64,000 nt of DNA, taken from assembly GCF_900156695.1 (NCBI RefSeq), contig NZ_FTOM01000002.1:248001-312000 (forward strand). Reading direction: 5' to 3'. Made by a program: the position numbers and the translations under genes. A model generated the notes under the pieces. The model was given only the letters and a program-made list of their open reading frames with translations. It did not search any database and was not told the origin of the DNA. Shown here piece by piece: positions 55,817 to 64,000 of the stretch. The first letter of the stretch is position 1. Every line of letters begins with the position of its first letter. The stretch is from Phaeovulum vinaykumarii (GTDB lineage Bacteria; Pseudomonadota; Alphaproteobacteria; Rhodobacterales; Rhodobacteraceae).

Positions 55817-56083
55817 TCAGAAATCCACGGCGATGCCGCGCCGCTCCCAGTCGCCATAGCGCACGGGCTCGGGGCCGTCGCGCCCGCCCAGTTCGACCGG
55901 CAGATCCGGCCCCCGGGCGGCGCGGCGGCGGGCCTCGGCCTCGGCCAGGGCGCGACGGGCGGCGGGCGGCAGGTCGGGGCGGTCGCCGGGGATCTGCGGA
56001 TCGGCGGGCGCGGTCTCGGCGGTTGGCTCTTCGGCGGAAGGCGTTTCAGGGGCGGGCGTTTCGGCTGCGGGCGTCTCGGTCAT
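55817..56083 (-). CDS. SdhA-flavinylation assembly factor (DUF1674/SDHAF4 type)
   Basis: An 88-residue protein whose C-terminus ends in the family signature GGRDGPEPVRYGDWERRGIAVDF (given here in part). An Ala/Pro/Glu-rich disordered N-terminus precedes it. Mitochondrial SDHAF4 binds flavinylated SdhA during succinate dehydrogenase assembly; the same role here is inferred. I start it at 56083 (MTETPAAETP). It is divergent from rsmB, the common neighbour in related genomes as I recall. Confidence 0.88.
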   Translation of the reverse strand: MTETPAAETPAPETPSAEEPTAETAPADPQIPGDRPDLPPAARRALAEAEARRRAARGPDLPVELGGRDGPEPVRYGDWERRGIAVDF

Positions 56084-56144
56084 CTGGGCGGCTCTTCGCT
56101 GGTTGGGTCGGCTTGTCCGGCCGGGCGCCATGCTATACGAGAGG

Positions 56145-56188
56145 CGGTCGGCCGGGCAACCGGCCCAAGCACGGTCGGCCGGGCAACC
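56145..56188 (+). repeat. 17-bp direct repeat upstream of rsmB
   Basis: CGGTCGGCCGGGCAACC occurs at 56145-56161 and 56172-56188, 27 bases apart, in the divergent gap between the SdhA assembly factor and rsmB. It could be a regulatory site or a local duplication. Confidence 0.6.
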
Positions 56189-56231
56189 TGTCCGGCAGCG
56201 CATGGGGCAGCTTTCGGGGGAGAGAACGACG

Positions 56232-57512
56232 ATGGCGCGCAAGGATCCGGTCCGGGCGGCGGCGCTCGGGCTTCTGGACGGCGTCTGGTCCGAGGGGCGC
56301 AGCCTGTCCGATCAGATCGAGACCGAGGCGCTGGCCGCGCTGGCCCCGCCCGATCGGGCGCGTGCCCAGCGGCTGGCCGTGCTGGCCCTGCGCGAGGCCG
56401 GGCGCATTGACCGCCTGCTGAAACCCCATCTGCGCAAGGCGCCGCCTTCGCGGGTGCAGGCGCTTTTGCGGCTGGCCGGGGCCGAGATGCTGGCCGGTGG
56501 CGGGGCCGCGCATGGCGTGGTGGATGCGGCCGTCGCGCTGGCTCCGGCGGCGCAGAAGGGGCTGGTCAACGCGCTGGCGCGCAAGCTTGCGGGGGCGGGC
56601 GATGCCCATGCCGCGCTGCCCGCGCCCGAACTGCCGGGCTGGCTGCGCGGGCGGCTGATGTCGGCGCATGGCAAGGCCGCCGTCCAGCGCATGGAGGCCG
56701 CGCATCTGAGGGGCGCGCCGCTCGATCTGACCCCGCGGAACGGGGATGCGGCGGCGCTGGCCGCGCGGCTGGCGGGGCAGGGGATCGCGGCCGAGGCGCT
56801 GCCGACGGGCTCGGTCCGGCTGGCGGTGGGGGGGCAGGTCAGCGACCTGCCGGGGTTCGACGCGGGCGATTGGTGGGTGCAGGACGCGGCCGCGGCGCTG
56901 CCGGCGCGGGCGCTGGGCGTGGGGCCGGGGCAGCGCGTGCTGGATCTGTGCGCCGCGCCGGGGGGCAAGACGCTGCAACTGGCCGCGACCGGGGCCGAGG
57001 TCACCGCGCTTGATATCTCGGAGGCGCGGCTGGCGCGGCTGCGGGCGAACCTCGCGCGCTGCGGGCTCGAGGCCCGGATCGTCGCGGGTGATGCGCTGGA
57101 CTGGACCCCCGAGGCCCCCTTCGACGCCATTCTTCTGGATGCGCCCTGTTCGGCCACCGGCACGATCCGCCGCCACCCCGACCTGCCGTATCTGCGCGAT
57201 CCCGCCCGCCTGCGCGAGATCTTCGCGCTTCAGGCGGCGCTGATCGACCGCGCGGCGGGCTGGCTGCGGCCGGGCGGGCGGATGGTGTTCTCGACCTGCT
57301 CGCTTCTGCCCGAGGAAGGCGAGGCCCAGGCCCGCGCCGCGCTGGAGCGCCACCCCGAACTGACCGCGCAGCCGATCGACCTGCCGGGCCTTGCGCCCGA
57401 ATGGCACGTCCCCGAAGGGCTGCGGCTGCGGCCCGATTTCTGGCCCGAAAGGGGCGGCATGGACGGCTTCTTCGTGGCGCTTTGGCAGCACGCGGGGCCC
57501 GCGCGCGTTTGA
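56232..57512 (+). CDS. rsmB: RsmB/NOP-family RNA (cytosine-5) methyltransferase
   Basis: Expected to methylate 16S rRNA C967. It has 426 residues: an N-terminal NusB-like helical domain (about 5-130) and a C-terminal SAM methyltransferase with DLCAAPGGKT from 238, DAPCSATG with C306, and FSTCS with the nucleophile C356. I start it at 56232 (MARKDPVRAAALG) after GGGGGAGAG. Membership is certain; the exact target cytosine is inferred. Confidence 0.92.
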   Translation: MARKDPVRAAALGLLDGVWSEGRSLSDQIETEALAALAPPDRARAQRLAVLALREAGRIDRLLKPHLRKAPPSRVQALLRLAGAEMLAGGGAAHGVVDAAVALAPAAQKGLVNALARKLAGAGDAHAALPAPELPGWLRGRLMSAHGKAAVQRMEAAHLRGAPLDLTPRNGDAAALAARLAGQGIAAEALPTGSVRLAVGGQVSDLPGFDAGDWWVQDAAAALPARALGVGPGQRVLDLCAAPGGKTLQLAATGAEVTALDISEARLARLRANLARCGLEARIVAGDALDWTPEAPFDAILLDAPCSATGTIRRHPDLPYLRDPARLREIFALQAALIDRAAGWLRPGGRMVFSTCSLLPEEGEAQARAALERHPELTAQPIDLPGLAPEWHVPEGLRLRPDFWPERGGMDGFFVALWQHAGPARV

Positions 57513-57680
57513 GGCGGTGACAGGGCGCGGGGCGCTGGCTATGGTCGCGCCGCGTGCGGCCAGGCCTTTCGTCCCCCGGTGTCGCCGCCCGTGCAGGGGC
57601 GCGCGCGGGGCGACAGGCATGGATACGACGGACACGACAGGCATGGGCACGACAGGCAGGACGGCGGCAGGCAGACGGGC

Positions 57681-59408
57681 ATGAGCGCAGGCGGGCAGGA
57701 TAGCATTTCCGGGCCGGGATTCGCGGATCGCTGGGCGGCACGCCGCGCGGCGCGGGCCCGTCCCGTGTCGGGGTTCGCCCTTCCGCCCGAGCCGCGCAGC
57801 TTTGGCCTTCAGGCCCGCGGGCGCCAGCTCGTGGCGGGGCATTTCCTCTTTGCCGGGTCGCTGGTCGAGGCGCCCGAGACCTCGATCTGGGATCTTCCCC
57901 TGCCCGATCCCGCCTTCGAGGCCGCCCTTCACGGTGCCGCCTGGCTCGATGATCTGGCCGCGCTGGGCGACGGGCCGGCGCGGGCGCGGGCGCAGGAATG
58001 GAGCCTGGACTGGGCGGCGCGTTTCGGGCGCGGCAAGGGGCCCGGCTGGACCCCCGAGCTGACCGGGCGGCGCCTGATTCGCATGGTCTCGCATGCCGGG
58101 ATGGTGCTGGCCGGGGCCGAGCGCGCCCGTGCCGATGCCTTCTTCGCCGCGCTGGGGGCGCAGACGCTGTTCCTGGTGCGGCGCTGGCGCACGGCCACGC
58201 CGGGGCTGGCGCGGTTCGAGGCGCTGACCGGGCTGGTCTGCGCGGCGCTGGCGCTGGCGGGGATGGAACGTCACGTCGGACCCGCCGCGCAGGATCTGGC
58301 CGAGGAATGCCGCCGCGCGGTCGACCGCGAGGGCGGCATCCCCACGCGCAATCCCGAGGATCTGCTCGAGGTCTTCACGCTGCTGGTGTGGACGGCCGAG
58401 GCGCTGGGCGCCGCGGGCCGGCGCGTCGAGCCCGCCCACCGCGCCGCGATCGAGCGCATCGCCCCCGCGCTGCGCGCGCTGCGCCATGCCGACGGCGGGC
58501 TGGCGCGGTTTCACGGCGGCGGGCGCGGGGTCGAGGGGCGGCTGGATCAGGCGCTGGCGGCCTCCGGGGTGCGGGCCAAGATGCATAAGGGCCTGGCCAT
58601 GGGCTTTGCCCGGCTGTCGGCGGGCCGCGCCAGCGTCATCATGGATTGCGCCGCCCCGCCCGCGGGGCCGGCCGCCCGCACCGCCCATGCCTCGACCCTG
58701 GCCTTCGAGATGACCTCGGGGCGGCGCCCGCTGATCGTCTCCTGCGGCTCGGGGCTGCATTTCGGGCGCGACTGGCACCGCGCCGGCCGCGCCACGCCCA
58801 GCCATTCGACGCTGTGCGTGGCGGGCTATTCGTCCTCGCGGCTGGGGCCTGCGGGCGCGCATGGCGACGAATTGTGCGACCGGCCGCACAGCGTCTGGTC
58901 CGAAAGCGCGACCGAGGACGCCGCCTTCTGCCTGCGGGCCGGGCATGACGGCTATGTGCCCACCCACGGGCTGACCCATCTGCGCGAGCTGCGCCTGTCG
59001 GTCGACGGCCGCCACCTGGCCGGCACCGACACGCTGGGCGCGATGAGCGGCCCCGACACCCGCCGCTTCGAGACCATCCTGGCCCGCTCGGGCTATATGG
59101 GTGTGGATTTCTCGCTGCATTTCCATATACATCCCGATATCGAGGCCTCGCTCGATCTGGGCGGCACGGCGGTTTCGCTGGCGCTTCGCAGCGGCGAGAT
59201 CTGGATCTTTCGCACCGATCCGGGCCAGCCCATCCGCCTGGCCCCGTCGGTCTATCTGGAAAAGGGGCGCCTGAAGCCCCGCCCCGCGCGTCAGATCGTC
59301 CTTGACGCGCATCTTGCCGAACCGGCGCGCGCGATAAGCTGGACCTTGACGAAGGCACACGATACGTCGCCCGCAGCCATTGCCGATGACCCCCTGCCAA
59401 GGATCTGA
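57681..59408 (+). CDS. Heparinase II/III family protein
   Basis: A 575-residue protein with an N-terminal alpha/alpha-barrel region ([26 protein letters not shown] to about 320) and a C-terminal beta-sandwich characteristic of heparinase II/III-like proteins. No clear signal peptide is seen. Despite the name, members in this context are probably not heparin lyases; a cell-envelope polysaccharide substrate is possible. I start it at 57681 ([10 protein letters not shown]). The region just upstream has degenerate GACAGGCATG repeats. Its stop is 4 bases before the GTG start of purH. Confidence 0.85.
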   Translation: MSAGGQDSISGPGFADRWAARRAARARPVSGFALPPEPRSFGLQARGRQLVAGHFLFAGSLVEAPETSIWDLPLPDPAFEAALHGAAWLDDLAALGDGPARARAQEWSLDWAARFGRGKGPGWTPELTGRRLIRMVSHAGMVLAGAERARADAFFAALGAQTLFLVRRWRTATPGLARFEALTGLVCAALALAGMERHVGPAAQDLAEECRRAVDREGGIPTRNPEDLLEVFTLLVWTAEALGAAGRRVEPAHRAAIERIAPALRALRHADGGLARFHGGGRGVEGRLDQALAASGVRAKMHKGLAMGFARLSAGRASVIMDCAAPPAGPAARTAHASTLAFEMTSGRRPLIVSCGSGLHFGRDWHRAGRATPSHSTLCVAGYSSSRLGPAGAHGDELCDRPHSVWSESATEDAAFCLRAGHDGYVPTHGLTHLRELRLSVDGRHLAGTDTLGAMSGPDTRRFETILARSGYMGVDFSLHFHIHPDIEASLDLGGTAVSLALRSGEIWIFRTDPGQPIRLAPSVYLEKGRLKPRPARQIVLDAHLAEPARAISWTLTKAHDTSPAAIADDPLPRI

Positions 59409-59412
59409 TCCC

Positions 59413-61008
59413 GTGAGTGACACCCAACGCACCGTCCCGCTGCGCCGCGCGCTGATTTCCGTTTCCGACAAGACCGGGCTGGTCGACTTTGCCCAGGCGC
59501 TGGCCGCGCGCGGGGTCGAACTGCTGTCGACGGGCGGCACCGCCAGGGCGCTGCGCGAGGCGGGGCTGAGCGTGCGTGACGTTTCCGAGGTGACGGGCTT
59601 CCCCGAGATGATGGACGGGCGCGTCAAGACGCTGCATCCCAAGGTGCACGGCGGCCTTCTGGCGCTGCGCGACAACGAGGAACATCTGGCCGCGATGGAA
59701 GGCCACGGGATCAGCCCGATCGACCTTCTGGTGGTGAACCTCTATCCCTTCGAGGCCACGGTGGCCAAGGGTGCCGCCTATGAGGAATGCATCGAGAACA
59801 TCGACATCGGCGGCCCGGCGATGATCCGTGCCGCGGCCAAGAACCACGGCTTCGTGGCGACGGTGGTCGATGTCGAGGATTACACCGCCGTTCTGGCCGA
59901 GCTGGACGCCAACGACGATTGCACCACGCTGGCCTTCCGCCAGAAGCTGGCACAGATCGCCTATGCGCGCACCGCTGCCTATGACGCGGCCGTCTCGAGC
60001 TGGATGGCGGGGGCCATCGGCGAACAGACCCCGCGTCGGCGCGCCTTCGCCGGCACCCTGGCCCAAAGCCTGCGCTACGGCGAGAACCCGCATCAATCGG
60101 CGACCTTCTATCTGGACGGCTCGAACCGCCCCGGCGTGGCCACTGCGCGCCAGCATCAGGGCAAGGAACTGAGCTACAACAACATCAACGACACGGATGC
60201 GGCCTTCGAGCTGGTGGCGGAATTCGGCACCGACGCCCCGGCCTGCGCCATCATCAAGCACGCCAACCCCTGCGGCGTGGCCACCGGCGCCACCCTGACC
60301 GAGGCCTATACCCGCGCCTTCGACTGCGACCGCACCTCGGCCTTCGGCGGCATCATCGCGCTGAACCAGACGCTGGACGGCGCCACCGCCGAGGAGATCT
60401 GCAAGATCTTCACCGAGGTGGTCATCGCCCCCGAAGCCACCGACGAGGCCCGCGCCGTCTTCGCCGCCAAGAAGAACCTGCGCCTGCTGACCACCGGCGC
60501 GCTGCCCGACCCGCGGGCCGCGATCACCACCTTCCGTCAGGTGGCCGGTGGCTTCCTGGTTCAGGGCAAGGACAATGGCGCCATCGGCCTTGATGACCTG
60601 AAGGTGGTGACCGAACGCGCGCCCTCGGAGCAGGAGCTGAACGATCTTCTCTTTGCCTGGAAGGTGGCCAAGCACGTCAAGTCGAACGCCATCATCTACG
60701 TCAAGGACGGCGCCACCGTGGGCGTGGGCGCAGGCCAGATGAGCCGCGTCGACAGCACCCGGATCGCGGCGCGCAAGGCCCAGGACATGGCCGAGGCGAT
60801 GGGCCTGCCCGCGCCGCTGACGCAAGGGTCCGTGGTGGCGTCGGACGCCTTCTTCCCCTTCGCCGACGGTCTCATCACCGCGGCCGAGGCCGGCGCCACG
60901 GCGCTGATCCAGCCCGGCGGGTCGATGCGCGATCAGGAGGTGATCGACGCGGCCAACGAACGCGGCCTGGCGATGGTGTTCACCGGCATGCGCCACTTCC
61001 GCCACTGA
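59413..61008 (+). CDS. purH: Bifunctional AICAR formyltransferase / IMP cyclohydrolase
   Basis: Performs the last two steps of purine synthesis. It has 531 residues. The N-terminal cyclohydrolase has [16 protein letters not shown] and HPKVHGGLL. The transformylase carries the catalytic K282-H283 in KHANPCG. The start is GTG at 59413 ([11 protein letters not shown]); an ATG 11 codons earlier lies inside the upstream gene. With only 4 bases between the genes, translation is likely coupled to the heparinase-like protein. Confidence 0.96.
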   Translation: MSDTQRTVPLRRALISVSDKTGLVDFAQALAARGVELLSTGGTARALREAGLSVRDVSEVTGFPEMMDGRVKTLHPKVHGGLLALRDNEEHLAAMEGHGISPIDLLVVNLYPFEATVAKGAAYEECIENIDIGGPAMIRAAAKNHGFVATVVDVEDYTAVLAELDANDDCTTLAFRQKLAQIAYARTAAYDAAVSSWMAGAIGEQTPRRRAFAGTLAQSLRYGENPHQSATFYLDGSNRPGVATARQHQGKELSYNNINDTDAAFELVAEFGTDAPACAIIKHANPCGVATGATLTEAYTRAFDCDRTSAFGGIIALNQTLDGATAEEICKIFTEVVIAPEATDEARAVFAAKKNLRLLTTGALPDPRAAITTFRQVAGGFLVQGKDNGAIGLDDLKVVTERAPSEQELNDLLFAWKVAKHVKSNAIIYVKDGATVGVGAGQMSRVDSTRIAARKAQDMAEAMGLPAPLTQGSVVASDAFFPFADGLITAAEAGATALIQPGGSMRDQEVIDAANERGLAMVFTGMRHFRH

Positions 61009-61039
61009 GGCGGGGTCCGGCAAGAGGGGGGGCGACACG

Positions 61040-61537
61040 ATGGCCATGAAGGCAGCGACGGTTCTTGCAAGCGTTGTCCTCACGCTTGATCAGGCGTCGA
61101 AATTCGTTGTCGTCCACCTGATGGAGCTGGACCGGCTGGGGGCCATCGACGTGGCCCCCCCGTGGCTCAACCTGCGCATGGCCTGGAACCGCGGCGTCAA
61201 TTTCGGCCTGTTTGCGGATGATGCCGAGATCATGCGCTGGGCGCTGGTGGCGCTGTCGCTGGCGATCTCGGCCGGGGTCTGGATCTGGGCGGCGCGCGCA
61301 GGCCAGGGGCGTGCGGCGCGGCTCTTTGCGGGGCTGCTGGTGGGCGGCGCGCTGGGCAATGTGCTCGACCGCATGGTCTATGGCGCGGTGGCCGATTTCC
61401 TGAACATGGGCTGGCCGGGCTTTGACAACCCCTGGTCGTTCAACGTGGCCGATGTGGCCATCTTCCTGGGCGCGGCAGGGCTGGTGCTGATGCCGGGCCG
61501 GCATGACCCCGCCCCCGGCCCGCGCCGCGGGCGATAA
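61040..61537 (+). CDS. lspA: Lipoprotein signal peptidase (signal peptidase II)
   Basis: Cleaves prolipoproteins at the lipobox cysteine. It has 165 residues with four transmembrane helices. Catalytic aspartates are D119 in VADF and D138 in FNVAD, and NVLDRMVYG and WNRGVNFG are the other conserved blocks. It lies 31 bases after purH and just upstream of a predicted lipoprotein gene. Confidence 0.95.
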   Translation: MAMKAATVLASVVLTLDQASKFVVVHLMELDRLGAIDVAPPWLNLRMAWNRGVNFGLFADDAEIMRWALVALSLAISAGVWIWAARAGQGRAARLFAGLLVGGALGNVLDRMVYGAVADFLNMGWPGFDNPWSFNVADVAIFLGAAGLVLMPGRHDPAPGPRRGR

Positions 61538-61606
61538 GCCGCCGATACCCCCGTGACGGGCGCGGTTCCTTGCGCTAAGACAGTCACGAAACGCAGAGGA
61601 CGGACG

Positions 61607-62161
61607 ATGGTCGCACCCTTTCGCACACTGGCAGTCGTGGCCGTTCTTGCGGCGGCGCTTGCGGGCTGCTCGAAGGCCGAGCCGAAGCTGATGCATGCGC
61701 GCGCCTCGGGCACGGGGCCGGATGAATTCGGCATCCTGCCGACCAAGCCGCTCCAGATGCCCGAGGATCTGACGGCCTTGCCCGAGCCCACGCCGGGCGG
61801 CACCTCGCTGGCCGATCCCACCCCCGAGGCCGATGCCGTGGCCGCGCTGGGCGGCAATCCGGCGGCGCTGACGCGGACGGGCATGTCCGGCGCCGATGCT
61901 GCGCTGGTGGCGCGCACCGGGCGCTTCGGGCGCGATGCGGGTATCCGCGACCGGCTGGCGGCCGAGGATCTGGAATTCCGCCGCGACAATGACGGCCGCC
62001 TGCTGGAACGGCTGATGTCGGTCAACGTCTATTTCCGCGCCTACGAACCCATGAGCCTCGATCAGGAGGCCGAGCTGGAGCGCTGGCGGCGCCTGGGCGT
62101 GCGCACCGTGGCCGCACCGCCCAGCGCGGGCGCGCAACAGGCCTTCAACGGCACCGAATGA
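61607..62161 (+). CDS. DUF3035 family lipoprotein
   Basis: A 184-residue predicted lipoprotein: basic-hydrophobic leader and lipobox LAGC (cysteine near residue 21). The mature part contains the DEFGILPTKPLQMPEDLTALPEP segment that marks DUF3035. The C-terminal half is charged and helical (RRDNDGRLLERLMSVNVYFRAYEPMSL). It sits between lspA and the M16 peptidases and may be cut by the adjacent LspA. Function unknown. Confidence 0.88.
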   Translation: MVAPFRTLAVVAVLAAALAGCSKAEPKLMHARASGTGPDEFGILPTKPLQMPEDLTALPEPTPGGTSLADPTPEADAVAALGGNPAALTRTGMSGADAALVARTGRFGRDAGIRDRLAAEDLEFRRDNDGRLLERLMSVNVYFRAYEPMSLDQEAELERWRRLGVRTVAAPPSAGAQQAFNGTE

Positions 62162-62166
62162 GGCAG

Positions 62167-62200
62167 GGCCGGACCGTTGTGTCCGGCCTTCGCATTTTCA
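62167..62200 (+). terminator. Terminator after the DUF3035 gene
   Basis: GGCCGGAC (62167-62174) pairs with GTCCGGCC (62181-62188) around a 6-base loop, followed by TTCGCATTTT. The rest of the gap to 62419 holds no gene. Confidence 0.7.
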
Positions 62201-62419
62201 TCCCCCCCCCGGCGTTCACCCCCTGGCGTTCACCTTGCCGCCCGCGCGATTTTCCGCCGCCCGCCTGCCCTGGTCGATCAACTGCGCGTTGGTTCCCCTT
62301 GTCGTCGGAATTCAGCCTCTTAGCTTTGCGGGCAGATCCGCGGATGCGCGCGCGCCCCGCCGCTGTTCCTGGCCCCGCCAGAGAGGATGCCCAAAAGGAT
62401 GCCCCCCGAGAGGATGCTC

Positions 62420-63895
62420 ATGCCCCATCGTCCGTTCCTGCGCCGCGCGGTGCCGGCGCTCTGTCTTGCCCTGACGCTTCCGGCGCTGGCACTGCCCGCC
62501 CTGAGTGCGCCCGCCGCCGCCGAGATGGCGCAGCCGGCCGGCCCCGCGGTCAGCGAATTCACCCTGCCCAACGGACTGCGCGCCGTGGTGATCGAGGATC
62601 ATCGCGCCCCGGTCGTGGTGCATATGGTCTGGTATCGAATCGGTGCCGCCGACGAGATGCCGGGCAAGTCGGGCGTCGCGCATTTTCTCGAACACCTGAT
62701 GTTCAAGGGCACCGACGACATGGCGCCGGGCGAGCTGTCGCGCGTGGTCGAGGCCAACGGCGGCTCGGACAATGCCTTTACCTCGTATGATTATACCGCC
62801 TATTTCCAACGCATCGCGGCCGATCGGCTGGGCCTTGTCATGAAGATGGAGGCCGACCGGATGCGCGATCTGCTGCTGTCGCCCGACGATTGGCAGACCG
62901 AGCGCGAGGTGATCCTCGAGGAGCGCAACCAGCGCACCGACAGCGACCCGGCCGCGCTCTTTTCCGAACAGCGGCGCGCGGCGCAATATCTCAACCATCC
63001 CTATGGCCGTCCGGTGATCGGCTGGCGCAGCGAGATGGAGCAGCTGACGCGCGCGGATGCGCTGGACTGGTATCGCCACCATTACGCGCCCGACAACGCG
63101 GTGCTGGTGGTGGCGGGCGATGTCACCCCCGCCGAGGTCGAGCGTCTGGCCCGCACCTATTACGGTCCGCTTGCGCCCGCAGGCGATGTGGCGCCGCGCG
63201 CCCGCCCGCAAGAGCCCGCGCAACTGGCCGAACGGCGGCTGGTGATGCGCGACGCGCGCGTCTCGCAGCCCTATCTGACGCGCAGCTATCTGGCGCCCGA
63301 ACGCGATCCGGGCGATCAGGCGCAGGCCGCGGCGCTGACCATCCTGGCCGAGCTTCTGGGCGGGAATTCCGCGACCTCGGTGCTGGGCCGGGCGCTGATG
63401 CATGAGAGCCCCGTCGCCATCTATGCCGGCGCGCGCTACGACGGGGTGTCGGTCGATGACACGACCTTCTCGCTTGTGGTGGTGCCCGCGCCCGGCGTGA
63501 CGATGCAGGACGCCGAGGACGCGCTGGATGCGACGCTGGCGAAATTCCTGGAGGACGGCCCCGACCCCGATGCCTTTGCGCGTATCCGCACCCGCGTGCG
63601 TGCCTCCGAGATCTATGCCGCCGATCATGTCGAGGGGCTGGCCCACCGCTACGGCGAGGCGCTGGCCACGGGGCTGAGCGTCGAGGACGTGAAGGGCTGG
63701 CCCGCCGCGCTGATGGCGGTGACGCCCGATCAGGTGATGGCCGCTGCGCGCGATGTCCTGGACCGCCGCCATGCGGTGACGGGCTGGCTGGAACGCGACA
63801 CCGGCAGCGCGGACGCCGCCGCCGTGCCCGAAGCCGCCCCCGAAGCCGATGCCGAAGCCGCTGCGCTCGATCGTCACGAGGAGGCGATGAAATGA
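62420..63895 (+). CDS. M16-family zinc peptidase, catalytically complete
   Basis: A 491-residue periplasmic peptidase with a Sec signal peptide (about residues 1-35, ALPALSAPAAA cleavage region). The inverted zinc motif HFLEH is at 88-92 and the distal glutamate is in the ILEE segment near 167. I start it at 62420, six bases after GAGAGG; an ATG at 62414 is also possible. Its stop overlaps the next M16 gene (ATGA). Such pairs usually form a heterodimer in which one subunit lacks the zinc motif. Confidence 0.92.
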   Translation: MPHRPFLRRAVPALCLALTLPALALPALSAPAAAEMAQPAGPAVSEFTLPNGLRAVVIEDHRAPVVVHMVWYRIGAADEMPGKSGVAHFLEHLMFKGTDDMAPGELSRVVEANGGSDNAFTSYDYTAYFQRIAADRLGLVMKMEADRMRDLLLSPDDWQTEREVILEERNQRTDSDPAALFSEQRRAAQYLNHPYGRPVIGWRSEMEQLTRADALDWYRHHYAPDNAVLVVAGDVTPAEVERLARTYYGPLAPAGDVAPRARPQEPAQLAERRLVMRDARVSQPYLTRSYLAPERDPGDQAQAAALTILAELLGGNSATSVLGRALMHESPVAIYAGARYDGVSVDDTTFSLVVVPAPGVTMQDAEDALDATLAKFLEDGPDPDAFARIRTRVRASEIYAADHVEGLAHRYGEALATGLSVEDVKGWPAALMAVTPDQVMAAARDVLDRRHAVTGWLERDTGSADAAAVPEAAPEADAEAAALDRHEEAMK

Positions 63896-64000
63896 TCCCC
63901 ACCTTCCGTCTGTCCCGTCTGGCTCTGGCGCTTGCGCTGACGCTTCTGGCCGCGCTGCCGGCGCGCGCCATCGATATCGAGGCCGTGACCTCGCCCGCGG
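63892..64000 (+). CDS. Second M16-family peptidase, 3'-truncated by window
   Basis: ATG at 63892 overlaps the preceding stop by 4 bases. The 36 visible codons encode a typical signal peptide (RLSRLALALALTLLAALPARA) followed by IDIEAVTSPA, the usual start of the mature partner M16 protein. Whether it has the HxxEH motif cannot be seen. Confidence 0.75.
   Translation, partial: MIPTFRLSRLALALALTLLAALPARAIDIEAVTSPA

Noticed and set aside
57513-57680. Short plus-strand coding stretch with GACAGGCATG repeats before the heparinase-like gene
   Set aside because: Repetitive, unconserved translation (Asp-Thr-Thr-Gly) in the upstream gap; it is better read as non-coding repeats upstream of the start at 57681.

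Overview
The window is about 64 kb of chromosome with very high G+C content. Its gene content points to an alphaproteobacterium of the Rhodobacterales (Rhodobacter/Paracoccus-like). The evidence is a single ribosomal-protein supercluster, a phosphatidylcholine synthase, a DUF484-xerC pair, an SdhA assembly factor beside an rsmB-heparinase-purH-lspA run, and a strong codon bias for G/C at third positions. No prophage, insertion sequence, CRISPR array, tRNA or rRNA gene was recognised. This is core genome with a few small accessory or uncharacterised genes.

Positions 1-29,984 hold transcription and translation genes on the + strand: rpoB (5' end outside the window), rpoC, two inserted membrane-protein genes (an EamA/DMT transporter and a PAP2 phosphatase), then rpsL-rpsG-fusA-tuf and the S10, spc and alpha gene sets through rplQ. 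The cluster also contains secY, adk, rpoA and an RraB-family RNase E regulator between rpmD and rplO. It is not one uninterrupted operon by sequence. Terminator-like hairpins lie between tuf/rpsJ, rplW/rplB, rplP/rpmC, rpmD/rraB and rpsK/rpoA. Sigma70-like promoter candidates precede rpsL, rpmC, rplO and rpsM.

Positions 30,000-41,000 are a mixed region. It has a second DMT transporter and a small DUF2892 membrane protein. A four-gene minus-strand valine/isobutyrate catabolic operon follows (mmsA, isobutyryl-CoA dehydrogenase type, 3-hydroxyisobutyryl-CoA hydrolase, mmsB), divergent from a LysR regulator. Then come an MFS transporter, msrA, a very small unannotated-looking gene (44 codons) with its own ribosome site and terminator, a GNAT acetyltransferase and another possible 44-residue protein.

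Positions 41,000-55,500 hold ileS, pcs flanked by two inverted copies of a 62-bp repeat, an EF-hand protein, the fsa/DUF484/xerC group, priA divergent from fsa, and fadH. fadH lies between inverted copies of a second palindromic repeat and downstream of an 11-copy CTCCCG microsatellite. Three poorly characterised minus-strand genes follow.

Positions 55,800-64,000 carry the SdhA assembly factor (minus strand) and then a + strand run of rsmB, heparinase II/III-like, purH, lspA, a DUF3035 lipoprotein and two tandem M16 peptidases, the second cut by the window end. I found no convincing new multi-gene system. The most interesting items are the two repeat families that bracket single genes, the hexanucleotide tract, the small proteins, and the internal RNA structures of the ribosomal cluster.
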